This document shows, in pieces, positions 63,964 to 64,000 of a stretch of 64,000 nucleotides of DNA (position 1 is the stretch's first letter; each line of letters begins with the position of its first letter). The position numbers and the translations under genes were made by a program. The notes beneath the pieces were generated by a model. That model saw only the letters and a program-made list of their open reading frames with translations. It was not told the origin of the DNA and ran no database searches. The stretch lies in NCBI GenBank assembly GCA_021292105.1, contig CM037869.1, positions 37,068,155-37,132,154 of the forward strand, read 5' to 3'. This DNA is from Anadara kagoshimensis (Eukaryota > Mollusca > Bivalvia > Arcoida > Arcidae).

Positions 63964-64000
63964 CTAAAAAACAAAATAGACTTAAAGTAAAATTTGATAT

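Overview
The window is AT-rich metazoan nuclear DNA dense in introns, SINEs and MITEs. The protein-coding content is bilaterian. The repeats point to a mollusc, probably a bivalve: abundant tRNA-headed SINEs, Helitron-like elements ending in a GAGCC-TTTGGCTC hairpin plus CTAA, and 'pearl'-type tandem cores. The species call is inference from repeat style. No prokaryotic, plasmid or CRISPR feature is present.

Layout. (1) 2.9-4.6 kb, minus strand: a C2H2 protein with eleven fingers and an N-terminal 12/24-residue acidic repeat. It is followed on its 3' side (2.1-2.9 kb) by about six decayed tandem copies of its own last finger. (2) 5.3-10.2 kb: a segment bounded by long inverted arms packed with the motif CAACTCGTTCC, holding a Helitron-like element and a remnant of a TTF/hAT-type zinc-finger ORF. 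(3) 10-20.8 kb: no convincing host exon. It holds a foldback, several MITEs, an 88-bp satellite and a short Penelope-like element with a 16-bp target duplication and a hammerhead-like motif. (4) 20.8-25.6 kb, plus strand: a second C2H2 gene with about 17 fingers, two recognised exons and two apparent single-base frameshifts. (5) 26-35.6 kb: intergenic repeats. (6) 35.66 kb to the right edge, minus strand: the 3' 30 coding exons of an unconventional myosin VIIa (MYO7A) orthologue. They encode the last IQ motifs, the charged helix, MyTH4-FERM, SH3 and the second MyTH4-FERM down to the stop codon. The motor head lies beyond position 64000.

The exon phases of the myosin were followed by hand. All 30 exons join in frame, about 1390 residues, apart from one extra base in an A6 run. 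One junction cannot be joined with GT-AG signals. It fits a U12-type AT-AC intron exactly (ATATCCTTT donor, ATCCTTAAC branch site, AC acceptor).

The most unusual observations are: the AT-AC intron; in two consecutive myosin exons, tandem duplication of the exon 3' end plus its splice donor into the following intron, giving strings of decoy donors; a nearly ideal type I hammerhead ribozyme antisense in a myosin intron; a second hammerhead-like motif in a Penelope-like element; and the CAACTCGTTCC inverted-repeat element.
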